A DNA stretch of 64,000 nt from Unio delphinus. Its lineage: Eukaryota; Mollusca; Bivalvia; Unionida; Unionidae. The notes below the pieces were generated by a model, which ran no database searches, had not been told where the DNA came from, and was given only the letters and a program-made list of their open reading frames with translations. The position numbers and the translations under genes are program-made. Positions within the stretch are counted from its first letter, which is position 1, and each line of letters starts with the position of its first letter. The DNA is taken from assembly GCA_029339505.1 (NCBI GenBank), contig JAQISU010000114.1:5258001-5322000 (forward strand). Reading direction: 5' to 3'. Shown here in pieces: positions 27,960-41,339 of this stretch.

Positions 27960-29700
27960 TCCCATATAGCATTTTACCTCAGTTCTAATTTCAATTGCAG
28001 ATGAATCTATTCCCAAGTCCTCAACGAACAGTAAGAGATCGCAAAACCATTGGGTAAGCAAGGAATGCAAAGAAGCCCTTAGACAACGCCAAGAAGCATT
28101 AAGAACATTCAACAAACGTCCAGCGCCCGAGAATTTAAACAAATATCGTATTGCCCGGACTAATACTCGACGCACAATCAAAGAATGTAAACGTGAATCC
28201 TGGAAAAAATATATTTCTTCTTTAAACTCTCGTTCGTCAATGAAACAAGTTTGGAATACCATTAAAAAAAATGGAAAGAGGAAACACAATTCTATTCGAC
28301 ACCTGAAAACAAGCAATAGCAATGTCAGTTCGAACCGTGACATAGCAAATATTCTTGTCGATAGTTTTTCGAAAAACACATCATCATCTAATTATTAAGG
28401 TGCTTTTAGAAGATTAAAATCTCCAAAAAAATTTACATCGAACGACAATCAAAACTATAAACAGCTGTTTTCTTTATTGGAGCTTAGGGAGGCATTAGAC
28501 AGGGCACATGATACATCCGCTGGGCATGAGGAAGTACATTACCTGTTCTTGAAACACCTCCCAGAATCTTCTCCGATATTACTACTTAAAATCATTAAAT
28601 TATTTATGGATTGCTGGTAATATACCTAAGAGCTGGAAAGAAGCAACAGTGATACCGAGTCCCAAACCATGCAACGATAACAAAGATCCTAACAGCTATC
28701 GGCTCATTGCACTGACAAGCTGCATATGCAAAACAATGGAACGAATGATTAACTCTCGGCTTGTATGATACTTGGAAAGTAACAATTTAATATCTCCTTT
28801 CCAAAGTGGCTTCCGTTCTGGTCGTAGTACTAACGATCATCTGGATAGACTGGAAACATTTATTCACGATGCATTTATCAAGAAAGAACATTTAGTAACA
28901 GTCTTCTTTTATTTAGAAAAGGCTTATGACACAACATGGAAGTACGGGATACTAAATGACCTGTACGATCTGGGTCTAAAAGACCGTCTGCCCTCTTTCA
29001 TCTCCAATTTTCTTTCGGAAAGAGAATTCAAAGTACGAGTGGGCTCTACCCTCTCCGATATACTCCAGCAAGAGATGGGTGTGCCCCAGGGCAGTATTTT
29101 ATCTGTAACTCTATTTAATATCAAAAACAATAGCATCATCAAGCGCTTAGCTCCTGGTGTGGATTGCTCTTTATATGTAGACGATGTTTTAATTTGTTAT
29201 CGATCAAAGCACATGAATACAATTGAAAGGCAACTCCAACAAAATATCAATAAGATTCAAAATTGGGCCAGTAATAACGGTTTTAAATTTTCTAAATCAA
29301 AAACAGTATGCATGCATTTCTGTCAGTTGCGAAGACATCATGATGACCCTAGACTAACGCTATATGGAACACTTATATCAGTTGTTGAAGAAACAAAGTT
29401 TTTGGGTACTAACTTTGACGGAAAACAGACTTTTGTATCACACATCAAGAATTTAAAAGTTAAATGCCTAAGAGCATTAAATATACTTAAAGTAATTGCG
29501 CACACTGACTGGGGTGCTGATAAAACGGTCCTCCTCAATTTTTATAGAACATTTATCTGCTCCATTCTATGCTATGAATGCATTGTTTATGAATCAGCTA
29601 GGTAGTCCTATGTAAATATGCTTGACCCAATTCATCATCAGGTAATAATACTCTCTCTATGAGCATTTCAAACATCTCCATGCAAAAACCTACTCGCTGA
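27960..29700 (+). pseudogene. LINE reverse transcriptase domain
   Basis: Linker (NHWVSKECKEALRQRQEALR) from about 28040, then RT motifs. FQSGFRSGRSTNDHL lies at about 28800 and FFYLEKAYDTTW at about 28905 (motif A, with the catalytic Asp replaced by Tyr). GVPQGSIL is at about 29080 (motif B) and SLYVDDVLI at about 29170 (motif C, YVDD intact). The longest intact frame is 28772-29605. Upstream stops include one at 28396. Loss of the motif A Asp alone would abolish polymerase activity. Confidence 0.88.
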
Positions 29701-30054
29701 GGCGAATAAACCACCTTTATCGCATCGCAGAGAAATGCTTTCTGCACAATACGCTCTAAAGTTAAGATCAAACTCTCTGAACCCTGCTTTTTTGGCTATT
29801 TTTCAACCAAAATACAGAACTTTATATGGAAATAACCCAAATGCCATACCTTCATTTGGCATCAGAACATCATCCAGCTTTGGCAATATCATCATTAATC
29901 TCTATACAGTTCAGAAAACGTTTGTCTCGAAAACACCACCTTGGCTACTTAAGCAACCAAAAGTGATTTTTACGTTACACGATGGGAATTAATCTGAAAC
30001 AAACCCTTCCATATTCCTGAAATCTTATCATGAACTTCTCAACTATTTTACAAA

Positions 30055-30500
30055 TTACACTAAATTTTATACTGATGGATCAAAGGTTAATGACAAGGCT
30101 GCTGCAGCCTTCGTTAGTGGCAAACACATAACCAAAGTGCGCTTGCCAAACGATGCGTCCATATTTTCAGTGGAAATCAGAGCAATAGACCTTGCTCTGA
30201 AATTTATCGAAGAAAAACGCATTTTAAATATCATTATCTTCTGTGACTCATTATCAGTATTTCAGTCGCTACACCATAGAAAACTGGATAATCCATTAAT
30301 AGTTGATATTCTGGTCAAACACTCGGAGCCTGGTACCTCCTACAATATTGTATACTGTAGGCTACCTAGCCATATTGGTATTAGAGGTAATGAAGAAGCA
30401 GACCGGGCAGCTAAGATGGCTCTATCACAAGAACCATCGAATTTTAAATTACCGTTTCCTGATTTTAAACCTTGTATCAAAAAGTACCTACGTCAGAATT
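30055..30500 (+). pseudogene. LINE RNase H domain
   Basis: KFYTDGSK, then VEIRAIDLALKF, IIFCDSLSVFQSL and SHIGIRGNEEADRAAK supply the D-E-D-D/H active-site set, all present. Continuous from 30055 to the stop at about 30500, so this is the best conserved part of the element. Confidence 0.85.
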
Positions 30501-30835
30501 AGCAGGCGTCATGGGTGATGCAGTCAATAACAAACTTCATGCCATCAAACCAACCTTGGGAGAATGGACTCCTTTCTACAGAACTATCCGTAGGGAGGAG
30601 GTTGTCATTGCAAGAATCAGAATCTGTCATACATACATTACCCACTCCCACATACTAAAAGGTCAAGATCTACCAGAGTGCGTTTCTTGCAATGAATCAT
30701 TCACTGTTAAGCACTTTATGACCGAGTGTTCCGACCTGCAACCTACGCGTGATGAATACTATAATGTAAATGACATGAAGGAACTTTTCGAGACTATACA
30801 AATAACTTGTATTTTAGATTTCATGAATTAAGTAA
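30501..30835 (+). pseudogene. LINE C-terminal Cys-His tail
   Basis: Continues the ORF2 product in a shifted frame. It shows HTYITHSHILKGQDLPECVS, then CVSCNESFTVKHFMTECSDL and a tail ending LDFMN. A CxxC...H...C pattern after RNase H is common in I-group ORF2 proteins. Shared with the unit A fragment at 9050-9260. Confidence 0.7.
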
Positions 30836-31222
30836 ATCTCTGTTTTAAACTATAACTTGTATGACATCATCTAGAATATTTATATCTAATGCAAATACCA
30901 CCTCTTATTTACAACATCTTATCATCAACATACACCATTTACATCTCCCGTTGATTGGAAAGCTTCATATTTTCCTGTTACCAACATCTTACCATTTTAT
31001 ATTTAACTATTATGGTTTTTTTTATACTGCTGGAAGATGTCAAACCTTTTTTATTTGCAAATATCTAACCAATTTTATGGCGCTAAATAGCCTAAAAGAG
31101 CTGGTACGCCGTTAAAATGCAAACAAACAAACAAAGAAAACTTAATTGCGGTATAGAATTGAACTTATATCAATAATACATTGCCCAATTATGTTCAGTT
31201 ATAATTAGAACTGTTTCTGCTT

Positions 31223-31379
31223 GCATCTAAGTATCACTATTAATCAATCGTTGCCAGCCAAACCCACATAAACTATATTGTATGTTCACCCATTTCTAAC
31301 TAGCATCTAATTTTCATTATTAAGCAATCATGGCCAGCCAAACTCATATATACTATATTTTATGTTCACCCATTTCTAG
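31223..31379. repeat. two tandem copies of an 80-bp unit-derived sequence
   Basis: GCATCTAA...CCATTTCTA repeated with a period of 80 bp. The 80-bp sequence resembles the unit at about 5090-5170, 20520-20600 and 40360-40430 (TGGCCAGCaAAACC..., CCATTTCTAG). Confidence 0.65.
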
Positions 31380-31479
31380 ACAGGTTTCTGTTTTATTAAA
31401 TCAATCAGTGTGCGTTCCAAAAAATGAAACTTCAATCAGCCGGCTCTCATTCAACAGAGCCTATATGGAATAAACCCGT

Positions 31480-32000
31480 TTTAATATCCGCACGAACAAT
31501 AAGAATATTTCAATGTGCCGCGCACTCGTCAGTCATAAAATAGACATGAGACCGTCATTATTTGACGTCAACTGCTAGGAAAAAAGTTTTTGCTGCAACA
31601 TATGACCTACATTATCTGGTACAAAACGACCTTCCGTAGAATATCGGTATATTGTACAGCCTTTGTAATCGTCCATCCCCGCCTAAAAAAATATTTTGTC
31701 TTGCACGCTTATATAGGAAGATTTTCTACTAGCTTGAGATTGACTGCTGTAATAAGCATTTCCCTAGAAATAGTCCTTATATCAAGGAGCCTTGCTTGAT
31801 CGTAGCACAGAGAGACCACTTTTAACCATAGTCACTGACAGCAAATCCGGACCGTTACATTATGCATCTTCACACAGACCCCAACCCTTCAAGCCCTCTC
31901 CAACAGCATACCACCAAACAATGAAGCATTTTTGTTCCAGAACGAGCGAGCGTGATTTGTACAGAATCACTGCAATAGCTTTTGGCAATAATTAAAATTT
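31480..32000. promoter_or_regulatory. unit flank block between B and C, with CRE-like palindrome
   Basis: Second copy of the block repeated at 12250-12800 and 61780-62285. At 31563-31570 it holds TGACGTCA, the consensus cAMP-response element. The same site has lost the palindrome in the third copy (TGTCGTCA). Regulatory function is inference from position and conservation only. Confidence 0.35.
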
Positions 32001-32039
32001 TCCTCATTGCATTTGTATTCAAACTAAATACAACAGCAT

Positions 32040-33900
32040 ACATTTAGAACGCGGATTGTTTCACTTGATAATATTATGGTCAGTTATTACAAAAAGGTTT
32101 TAAAATAGGTCCCTTCGTTGCATTGATATTGACCCTTATGTAACATTAACCATTGAGACCCCTGTCCACATACATTTGTATTCTTGGTTCATTATTTATT
32201 CATTAAATACATTATGACAGATAGGTCGGTACGACTTCTTTCTTTTTAAGAGGGTTCCGATGCTACAACTGAATTTCTACACCTTCGTTACAGCTGTATG
32301 CTGGAATGTCTACGAACAGTTTACTCATTAAAAGCGACGATAAGATGTCAAAAAAAGAAACTCCAATTTTCAAGGATATTGTATTGTCACTAATAAAGTA
32401 AATTTTAAACAAATATAAGTCAATGGTCAACTGTGGATTGTAAATAATGATCACATACAAATATTTCCATAAGTTCCTCTGATACCCTGATCAGCCCTGT
32501 TCCAACTACACACTGTTTGGCACCATCATCTAATTGTATGTATAATAAAATAATTTGTCGTTGAAACTTTGGTTTTAGTCCGTATGCCCTCTTACTATAA
32601 CATGAACAACACTAAATATATATAATACTCGAAAAAGGGTCACCCTTTGTTAAAAATGAAGCGTGTGAATTACTTAAGAGGATAATTTATGCGATATAAG
32701 AAAGACTTTATTTAAGCAGTGCTGATAAATCTGACGTTTGTACTTTCCGCACAATTCGATTCTCTCAGAAATAATCGCAAATACTTATAGAAACTATCAT
32801 GTACCAATACCTACTCTAAAATGTTCAATTTTGGTACAGGCTCCATCGGTTGTAAAATTGTGATGATAAATGTAAAGCAGCTCTTGACCTGACCAATTAA
32901 AATAACATACTTCAAACATAAATCACATCATGGTCCAGGAAAATAACTCAGAAGACATACCTCGTAGTGAGAATCTACATCATAGGTAATACATACTTAT
33001 ATTTCAAAGCATTAATGTCAAGAAAACACTTCATACTAATGAAATGGTTCAAAACAGAGTTAGAGCAGTAATATTGTGTCCATCGTTTCGATATACAATG
33101 TAATTGCCAAACATAGGAGTGAATGTTTTGTAATTAATCACAATAGGGCCTGGTGCAATGAAACGCTTTTAAAATTATATCTAATGTTGACATCTTTAAT
33201 AAATGGACAATAAAAGCTCAGAGGATAGACGTAGATAAATATCAGATGAGGATGACAAACAGTTTGGAACTCAAATACGCATTGATAAATTAAGCTCAGT
33301 AACTAAACTACATAGTAAAGATGTATATATGTTTACGCGTTGTTAACCAGCAATCTCTTAGCATTATTTCAATTCATACAAAATAACTGATTTGTTAAGA
33401 AATTAAAGCAATTATAACTCATTTCATTCTTATGCATGTGTTATCCTGCCACCTCGTGTCGGTGATAAATGATGCCTCATGTAGGATTTTTACTTACTGT
33501 GAAAAAGGGTTTCGCATATTAATTTTGTAAATGATTTAATGTTTCATGTAACCCTTTATAATGATCTTTGAGGAAGGTATAAGCACTAATTTTATAACAA
33601 TCCTAAATAATCAACATTTGACATTTATTTTATGATGCTTTGTACCTATAAGTGTAGGTGTCAAGACTTAGATGTCACGAACGAAATATCAGGTGAGGGC
33701 TGAATAAATTCTCTCGGGATTCGATATTTGCGATAGTACTCTTTTTCATCAGTCCATAGTCTATAGAGTACATCTGTAGTAGCACTTATGTATAAATTGC
33801 TGCAAGTTTAGAACATGTACTTATCTATGACCTAAATGACACCCATTTCATTTCATATAAATGTTAGCCGACACGCTAGTATACCTGGATGTTAATACAC
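32040..33900. other. unit C left flank with a 0.9-kb private insertion
   Basis: 32040-32690 and 33607-33900 align with unit B. The interval 32692-33606 does not and has no counterpart in B at about 13522. The insertion has no clear TIR, LTR or poly(A), and no coding potential that I can see. Confidence 0.5.
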
Positions 33901-33908
33901 AAACACTC

Positions 33909-33910
<2 letters not shown>

Positions 33911-33983
<73 letters not shown>
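33911..33983. repeat. (TA)n downstream of copy C gene
   Basis: About 36 TA units at the site orthologous to 13825-13908, so this microsatellite predates the B/C duplication. Confidence 0.95.
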
Positions 33984-33988
<5 letters not shown>

Positions 33989-34016
33989 GCATTTAATGTC
34001 AAAGTATGATTTCATT

Positions 34017-34022
34017 TTATTT
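34017..34022 (-). promoter_or_regulatory. poly(A) signal of copy C
   Basis: AATAAA on the minus strand in CAAATAAAATG, about 185 nt after the stop codon. The 3' UTR is longer than in copy B because about 80-100 bp around 34125-34205 have no counterpart there. Confidence 0.5.
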
Positions 34023-34205
34023 GAGTCACTTTCTTTTGAGTTAAGTCAGAAAAGCATGGGCTTTTTTGCTGTTTCTAAAGAAACATACATGAAAGTAACA
34101 TCAGAACATGATTAAATATGTAAGACCAGTCAATTGTAAAATATAAAATCAACTGGGGCTGAAGTCACATTGAACTGGTCTGTGACTATTTCAACGTTGT
34201 CATTG

Positions 34206-35922
34206 TCATTTAGGCAGCATTGGTTGACCATAGCTAACTTGCGCAATTCGTATGCCATTAAGGTCAGTAAAGTTTATCGGTGCTTCGTATGAAGGAGGAC
34301 AACTTTCAACTGCGTTGATATTATCACATTCACCAGATCTTGCAATGAGAACGACTTTTCGGGCAGACTTCCATATTCCCATTACTGCAAAGATCGCTGA
34401 TCCAAGACTAAGGATGCCAGTTATCACAGCAATTATTGTGGCCCTGAAGTCGACTGTCTCTATATAGTAATAACCATACATGACCGATTGTCGGTTCAGA
34501 ATGCAGGCTACGACAAAAACTGGGAAATCGACGAGGAACCACATTGTACTTAGTATGGGGTTGTAGTGAACCTGTAATTAAAAAAATGTAATAAACTCAA
34601 AATATGCAAAGCTATAACTCTGGTCGAACTGAATATTTTTCCCAAATTTAATCGTGTACGAGTAAACAGCAATGAAATTATTGTGAAAATTGGTATTTAT
34701 TAAATTTAGTCAACTTGAATTAGTCACGTAATGATATAAACTATTTAAGTACGATGTGATGTTTTCTTTTTCATTATTTTGATAAATTCGTGATACCAAA
34801 ATATACATTCTTTGAGAATAAGTTTATGAAATCATAAAACATATTGCTTCAAATTGCAGCTACACCAGGTGTCTTGTTCATTAGTTTCTTTTAATGCTTT
34901 TGTGCATCTGTGTGTGTGTATAAGTGACCGTAACTAAGAGTATATTGAACAAAAATAACATAACACGATATATTTCTAAATATGTCCCTAACTTAAAACA
35001 TACCACTCCTTGATTAATTATATTTGAATCGTGTGATAAAAGGAAAAGCACATTACATAAGTCTGACTGCTTAACGTTATAGTTATAGTGTAAAATCAGC
35101 ACGTTTGTCAGAACGCAATGATTTCTTTGGAATATTTTACGGTATGTCGCAAAAATGATTTCTCTTTAATAAGTATCATAATTTTGATAGTTTTTCATCA
35201 AAATTATAATATTCTACCGATTTTGTACTCTTTTCACAAGTTTTAATCGGTCATGAATAAAATTGTTTTTGCTGGAATTGTTTTAAATGTTTAACATATT
35301 ACAATATACCGAAACAGCTCACAAGTATGATCCTCTCTTTTGGATTTGCAAAAGACTACTTGTCGATTCTTCAAATTCATTTCTTTGAATCTATTATTGC
35401 ATTATAATATCTTTAACAAATAGCTTTATAACATATATATAAAACTGTCGAATACATCTCTTTGTACAATACAATGATCTTTACAAGTTAATGTCGGCGA
35501 TGCTCATAACAATTATACATCGACCTGATTTAGTGCCAGTTCAAAAGACTACTCAAGTCTATGTTCAAATTTTGCTTATTGACTGAACTACAAATAATTT
35601 TAGGAAACATCTGGCTCTTAAGAAAATTTGTATACAAAACACTACTTCTGCTATTACAACTAATGTAACTACTACTACGATTACTACTAGTACTACTAAA
35701 AACTAATAATAAATAATATTATTGACAGTAGATCATGCAATAGGATTAGAGATCAGATTAATACACAAAGAGTGAATGTTGTCTATTTGCAACATAGGTG
35801 GACCGTAACGAGTAGGCAAGATTTTATCATTTATGTCATATGTCACATATGATCGAAAATACAGCATTTTGCCTTAGTGCGCTCTCCGTCTGACAACATC
35901 TGAAAGGACTCTACGTAATGCA

Positions 35923-35959
<37 letters not shown>

Positions 35960-35964
35960 TATAG

Positions 35965-35996
<32 letters not shown>

Positions 35997-36523
35997 TTAT
36001 TTATATGGCTGTTAGAGTGTGTGTATGCGCGTGTGTTTGTGAGTGTGTATGTGTTTGCTTAACTACTTAACAATCCTAATACTTACAAGAATAACAACCA
36101 GGTCCTGGAAATTGCATTTGGATGCAACCCAGAAGATGATGAACAAAAGTATTGGGATGAAGGCCTGAAATAAAAGATTCACAAGGTTCACGAAAAATTG
36201 GGATTGTCGTTACCATTCTGAATTATAACGTACCTTCGGGTTTGATTCTGATGTAATATGTGATGGACACATACATGCATATATATTTACTTCTCGCATT
36301 TTTGACATAAGGCCGACCAGATCTGACACTAACATCTTAAAGCTCAGCGCCTAGCGAATTAAGTGCTAGTACATTTTGTATGTAGTAGGAGCAAGATAGT
36401 TATCGTATTTGCTGTTACTGTCATAGTCGCTGTCTTCGTGAATAGTATGTTGTTTTTTAGTAATTCAAGAACTGATAAGAAGAATCATGATTTTCACCAT
36501 TATTATTATTATTATTATTATTA

Positions 36524-36612
<89 letters not shown>

Positions 36613-36745
36613 GGTAGTTTCTTACCGAAAGGAGGATGTAAAATAACAGATTGGTTATGGACACTGCTACACAAATGATGATGACGATGACTTGAGTTAT
36701 GTGAAATATCGCTATCACCTTCTGTAATAAGGGGTTCACTTTCAT
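34206..36745 (-). CDS. four-transmembrane PPxY-tail protein, copy C (3 coding exons)
   Basis: Tandem paralogue of the gene at 14019-16666. Coding exons are 36745-36626, 36164-36087 and 34571-34206, of 120, 78 and 366 nt, exactly as in copy B and again all phase 0. The first exon opens MKVNPLLQKV and the second AFIPILLFIIF. The fourth helix (VIAVITGILSLGSAIFAVMG) is nearly identical to copy B. The tail keeps a PPxY motif (CPPSYEAP) and ends SYGQPMLPK. Substitutions concentrate in the extracellular-like loop between helices 3 and 4 (for example RQSVMYGYYYIE against QEYHLFSYYYSG). That pattern is compatible with constraint on helices 3-4 and the tail and relaxation or diversification in the loop. 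The first intron starts within 20 nt of a long AAT array. I see no disabling mutation. Confidence 0.82.
35923..36005. repeat. (TA)n in intron 2 of copy C
   Basis: TA repeats with GATA interruptions and TTTA units at the end, orthologous in position to the compound array at 460-713. Confidence 0.93.
36497..36611. repeat. AAT array in intron 1, copy C
   Basis: About 38 ATT triplets with two ATC interruptions, the longest of the three, ending about 14 bp from the donor of coding exon 1. Confidence 0.92.
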
Positions 36746-36759
36746 TTCTGCTCCTATTA

Positions 36760-39700
36760 AAAATAAAAAAATATATAAAAATGCTAGAAAGATAACTTCT
36801 TAATAATGTTTTGACACGTATCATAATTTTGGTCATGATCATACTGATAGTCCTCAGAATGGGATAAACCTTTGTAAACATTCAAATTTAATCGATAATT
36901 TTCCTACAGAACTGACAATTAAAGAGTTTTAAGTTTTTGCAAACACATACAGGGCAGGACAATGTGCGTTCTTTTATGTGAGTTGACGTCACGTGTCATG
37001 AAACATATCACATGGTCGATGTTACCTGCTTTAGTACGTGAAATAAGTATGGACTACAGTTCGGTGTGTCTGAAAGGTAATAATTATATTTTTCAATCAT
37101 TGTATTGATAATTCTGAACATAGTATTAGAGAAATCTATTTTTTAACGTATGATTGGCAACATGCATTCGCTTTTGACCATACGACGAATAAATTCTTCA
37201 AATTTTGTAAATTTGTAGGACATGTGTGGATGCCTTGTTCCATAAGTAACATAATTTCGTTTCCTTGCACTGTTTTGTAACAAGTAAAAATATGATGCAA
37301 AATCCATATTATTTTGTTTCGGTTCCTGCGACCTTCAACTATGATAAACGTACCTTTGTCTTCCGCAACATGTACGTTATCAGTAAACCTTGATGATGCT
37401 ATATGGTTCAGAATTATTATATCTTGGTGCAGATAATATGTTTCTTCTTCCGGTCACTGTCACAATCTACCTCGCTTCAAACGTGATTTCCATTTTCAAC
37501 ACCGGAAGTGCCTGTAAATCCACAATATGTGGCTTATGACGCAGTTACTAGACATAATGTACCTGTTTAAAGTGAATATGGCCATTGACACCAACATTTA
37601 CCGGCTTGTTACTTGCCCATGTTAAGGTTTTCTCCACTGTTCTTTGCAGAAACAGATTTTTATCTTTTCTATCAAAATGGCTTTGATCTTTGACTTTGAT
37701 TTGCCTCAGAATGTAGATGATTATTCCTCACACTTGTTTATTCATTTCATTATTCAATCTACTAATACAGTGACAATAAATGTATAACATCAGTGTACGT
37801 CGATTCTGGCTCCCTCAGAATAATGGCACCTAGGCGTCCAGGAATCTTCTTCCACCAAGTATAATGGAATTCAAATATAGCCTATCACGTGACTAAAAAC
37901 TATGAATCAAACCCGAAAACAACAGCAGTTAAATGCCACTGTGGAATAGTCATTATTAAGTGATCAGAAAGTGTTCAACTGATCACCTGCTTAAGGTAAT
38001 CATCGTTCCTTGATGAAAGTTTGTTATATTAAACGCTATTTTAAGGTTGTTTTTATACATCGATGGTTTGTCACATTGAACGTTGCAACATCCATGGTCG
38101 TTTTGTTCGGGAGGGGGGACAAAATGTATAATACTCACTAATGCGGTCATTCCGGAGACTCATGTTGGTATTCATGTTAATACGGTTGACACAATGGACA
38201 AATTAGAATCGTAAATCTGTAATTAAAAGAAAAAGAATGATGTATATTTCTCTGACGCTAATTTACAAATGTCCAACATGGCTGAAAGAGATCACGTTTA
38301 ATGTCTAATGCATCCTACTGCGACATCTGTTTCTTAAAGACTCAAAAAGCAAATATTGAATCTCTAGGTCTAATTATAAATCAATCAGACACACGACCTA
38401 TGAAATTAGCAATATATTCTAATAATGTTTTAGACCCACGTTTTATCAATATAAGAACATTTTCATGACGAGTTTGGGCTCCGGATAAAATTTGTAAAGC
38501 TCGCTTATGTTAAATACATGTAACGTAACACTTTTTATTTCCACAATTTGAGAGTTTGCGTCATGTTTTGTTGTATTGAATGCTATTTTGAATTTGAGAC
38601 TAGAACATTTATGTAAGGCATACAATAATAAAAATATAAAGCAATTGTCTACTGTTTGGATATTTTATGGGCACTACAGTTGCTACCAGCACACTGTGCC
38701 TTTGTCAGCCTACTTAGTCCAGATCAAGCGGGCTTGATTAGGTTAACAAAGCCTTTTCCATTATATGCTTGAAATTATGCTCAGTGGACCAATCAACACT
38801 TCTATATCTCTCTAAATACAAAAAAGGCTGGAACCCGAAAGGTAAATTACAATATTCTCATTGCACTCTTGCATGTCATTATGCTAACACCATCTTTCTA
38901 ATTGGGTGCCAAACAAACTCATTTCCGTTTGTGTAGATAAAAAAACATCTTTATATCGGCATCTTAAATAGTAGTCATACTGAAACATTAATGCAAATGA
39001 GAAAAATATAATCAAGAACATAATGGGGAGAGATTTTAAATGTGTTGTTAAGCTGATGTAGACTATATCCGTTCCACGCCTCCCCCCCCCCCCCATCCCC
39101 GAAAATGTTGAAATGACGTCATTGAGTGTGATCTCTCCGGTTTACTATAAAGGGGCCTAGTTAAGTAAAGGGGTGATGGTTTTTTGCAATAGTAAAAATA
39201 TTTAATATAATTGTAGGGCCTTTTGAGAATTTACTGCGTGGTTATTATTTGTTTAAAAATATGGAAAGCAGGATATTTATCCATCCACAATAATGTATCT
39301 TATCTAAATCTTCTTCAGCTGTACCTTACAGTCATATGAACACCGTTCGAATCCCCGTGTAACTTACCCTATTCATGTTTTGCTAATAAAGGATATTTTA
39401 TGTCGAACATAAATCTGATACGTTTTTTTATTTCCTTTTGGGATTATGCCATTCTGCAAATTCATCTCGTTGCATTACAGGTAGCCATTAGACAAACACC
39501 ATTTGTATGACCGTCTCGATTACATGTGACACTATCAAAAACATTCAAACAGCGTCACAAAGACTGTATGAACAGTCATTGTGATAATTGCATAGTATAT
39601 ACTATCTCATATGTCTCGTCAAGGCCACCTGCAGATTTCACATAATCTGATCTACCGTAGTACAATGTATTTGACAGATCAATCTATATGTCTTTTTTAT

Positions 39701-40690
39701 AGTAATCAGACAATTCGAAATATTGGCTCTTTATAAGCCAGCGCATTATGTAGTGGAAGGTCAGGAGCTGCATTGTGTGGTTTTGAATTTGACCTATAAG
39801 TGCGTACTTGGAGTTTCCATTTTGCACTTAAAAGAGAACTATTTATAGATAATTTATAGTATTTTAAACATTTTATTGAGCAGTAAATATTAACTGCAAA
39901 CATTAAACGTTATACATATTCTTGAATTTTTTTTAATTCTGTTTAAAATAATAAAGATAACATCTTCGATTATGTAAATGAAGACTGGTTTGTTGTTGTT
40001 GTTCTTTAATAAGAATAACATTATAGGACTAATAGAACATCTGCAAGAAAAATAAAAGTGCATCTTATAAGCCTCATTATACTAACTCGTATCCTATAGT
40101 AAACGGATGCTAACACCATTAAAATAAAAAATAAATAATGCCAAGATGTTCTTGAATAATAATGTTCTAATCTATATTTAGAAGTCTAGACACTTTTTTG
40201 AAACCATCCTTTGTAAAGAGAATATTAGATTAGTCTGAGCATGTTCGGGATCTACAAATATTTTGAAACGTTTTTTATTCTACAAGCATGACTCAAATAC
40301 TAATTTCAGCAATGAAGTTCCCAAATAGTATTTACTAGTATCTTGTTTTTATTACCAATCATTCCTGGCCAGCAAAACCTGCAAAAAGGTCATTTATGTT
40401 CACCCATTTCTAGCTTGGTTTCAATTCTTCCTGATCATAATACGGCCTGTCTTTAAAGTAACATTACGACAAATATAATGGCAGAAGTTAGCGGTCTCTG
40501 TACAAAGTAGTGTTAGTCGCACTTTATCCGTTACCCAGAGTTCCTTGAAGATGTTTTTTGTGCCATTCGATTTCAAGCTGGTAATTGATCCTCGTCTAAA
40601 AATCAGCTTCGCATTTCCGTGATGTGAGTTAAGTAGTATCACGTCCATACAATTTCAGTCTTTCTGAAATGAACAAAAATTAAAAAACTT
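36760..40690. other. intron / upstream sequence of unit C
   Basis: Shared with A and B. Contains a homopolymer of C at about 39079-39093 and the 118-bp insert at 39338-39457. No gene is supported. Confidence 0.55.
39338..39457 (+). mobile_element. 118-bp tRNA-derived-looking insert, unit C
   Basis: Orthologue of 19513-19630, with an even better B-box match (ACCGTTCGAATCCCCGTGT). Confidence 0.4.
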
Positions 40691-40692
40691 AC

Positions 40693-40737
40693 CTTAACTC
40701 CGTATTTCAGCAATATGCTTCGTCTACCTGCTAATCA
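40693..40737 (-). other. conserved 35-bp upstream exon, copy C (exon 40693-40737)
   Basis: Acceptor TGATTAGCAG, exon starting GTAGACGAAGC and ending GGAGTTAAG, donor GTAAGTTTT. It sits in a 200-300 bp conserved neighbourhood that also includes, downstream on the plus strand, the phrase CCAGGAAGAGGCCCAG shared by all copies. Confidence 0.5.
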
Positions 40738-41339
40738 AAGTACTGCGTAGTTAAAAACGTTCACCAGGAAGAGGCCCAGTCAAGTTGGGGACGAGTCCGC
40801 CTTTAAGTAGTTTTTATTATTATTTATTAATTTTTTCAATGTAGATTGGTTATTATTTAGGTGTTTGTTTTTTATTTGTTTTTATCAGGTGAAAGGTGTC
40901 GTTTCTTTAACAAGCACTTAAAGAAGAATACGCAATAACGTCATCTAATATCCCTATTATACCTTTCCTGTACCTCAGAGTTTCGCTTCGTCAAATACAA
41001 ATAACGTGATTTATTTATCGATTCGATACAGGCAAGATATTGGACAAGCTGTTAACAAATCAAACATTGACATCCGGTTTAATTAATCCTTCTGACTGCT
41101 TTCTGCACTTTCTACCAGACAAAATGAATCTAACATTCCTTGCGGTCAAGGTGTGTGGCATTCATGTATGATAATATATATTTACTTCAGCAAACATCGG
41201 CATTGGGTCTTTTGAAAAGTAAATACGGTGATATATCCAGTGCCGGATTACCAACTGGACATAGTAGGGACCGGCTTATGAGTCCCATTCCTTTCAGGGG
41301 CTTCGCGAGAACGGATCAAAATAATATTGATAGAAGATA

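Larger units (their letters stand above)
26551..31137 (+). mobile_element. I/Nimb-type non-LTR retrotransposon, 5'-truncated, 4.6 kb
   Basis: Order on the plus strand is the ORF1 zinc-knuckle end, an APE-type endonuclease, reverse transcriptase, RNase H, a Cys-containing tail and a 3' UTR. The end is GCCGTTAAAATG plus a (CAAA)n tail at 31110-31137. RNase H after RT places it in the I group rather than Jockey. The 5' end starts inside the first CCHC knuckle, as expected of 5' truncation. Numerous stops and frameshifts show it is dead. Target-site duplication not evident. Confidence 0.88.

Noticed and set aside
27936..28379. 147-codon minus-strand frame
   Set aside because: Antisense shadow of the LINE pre-RT linker.
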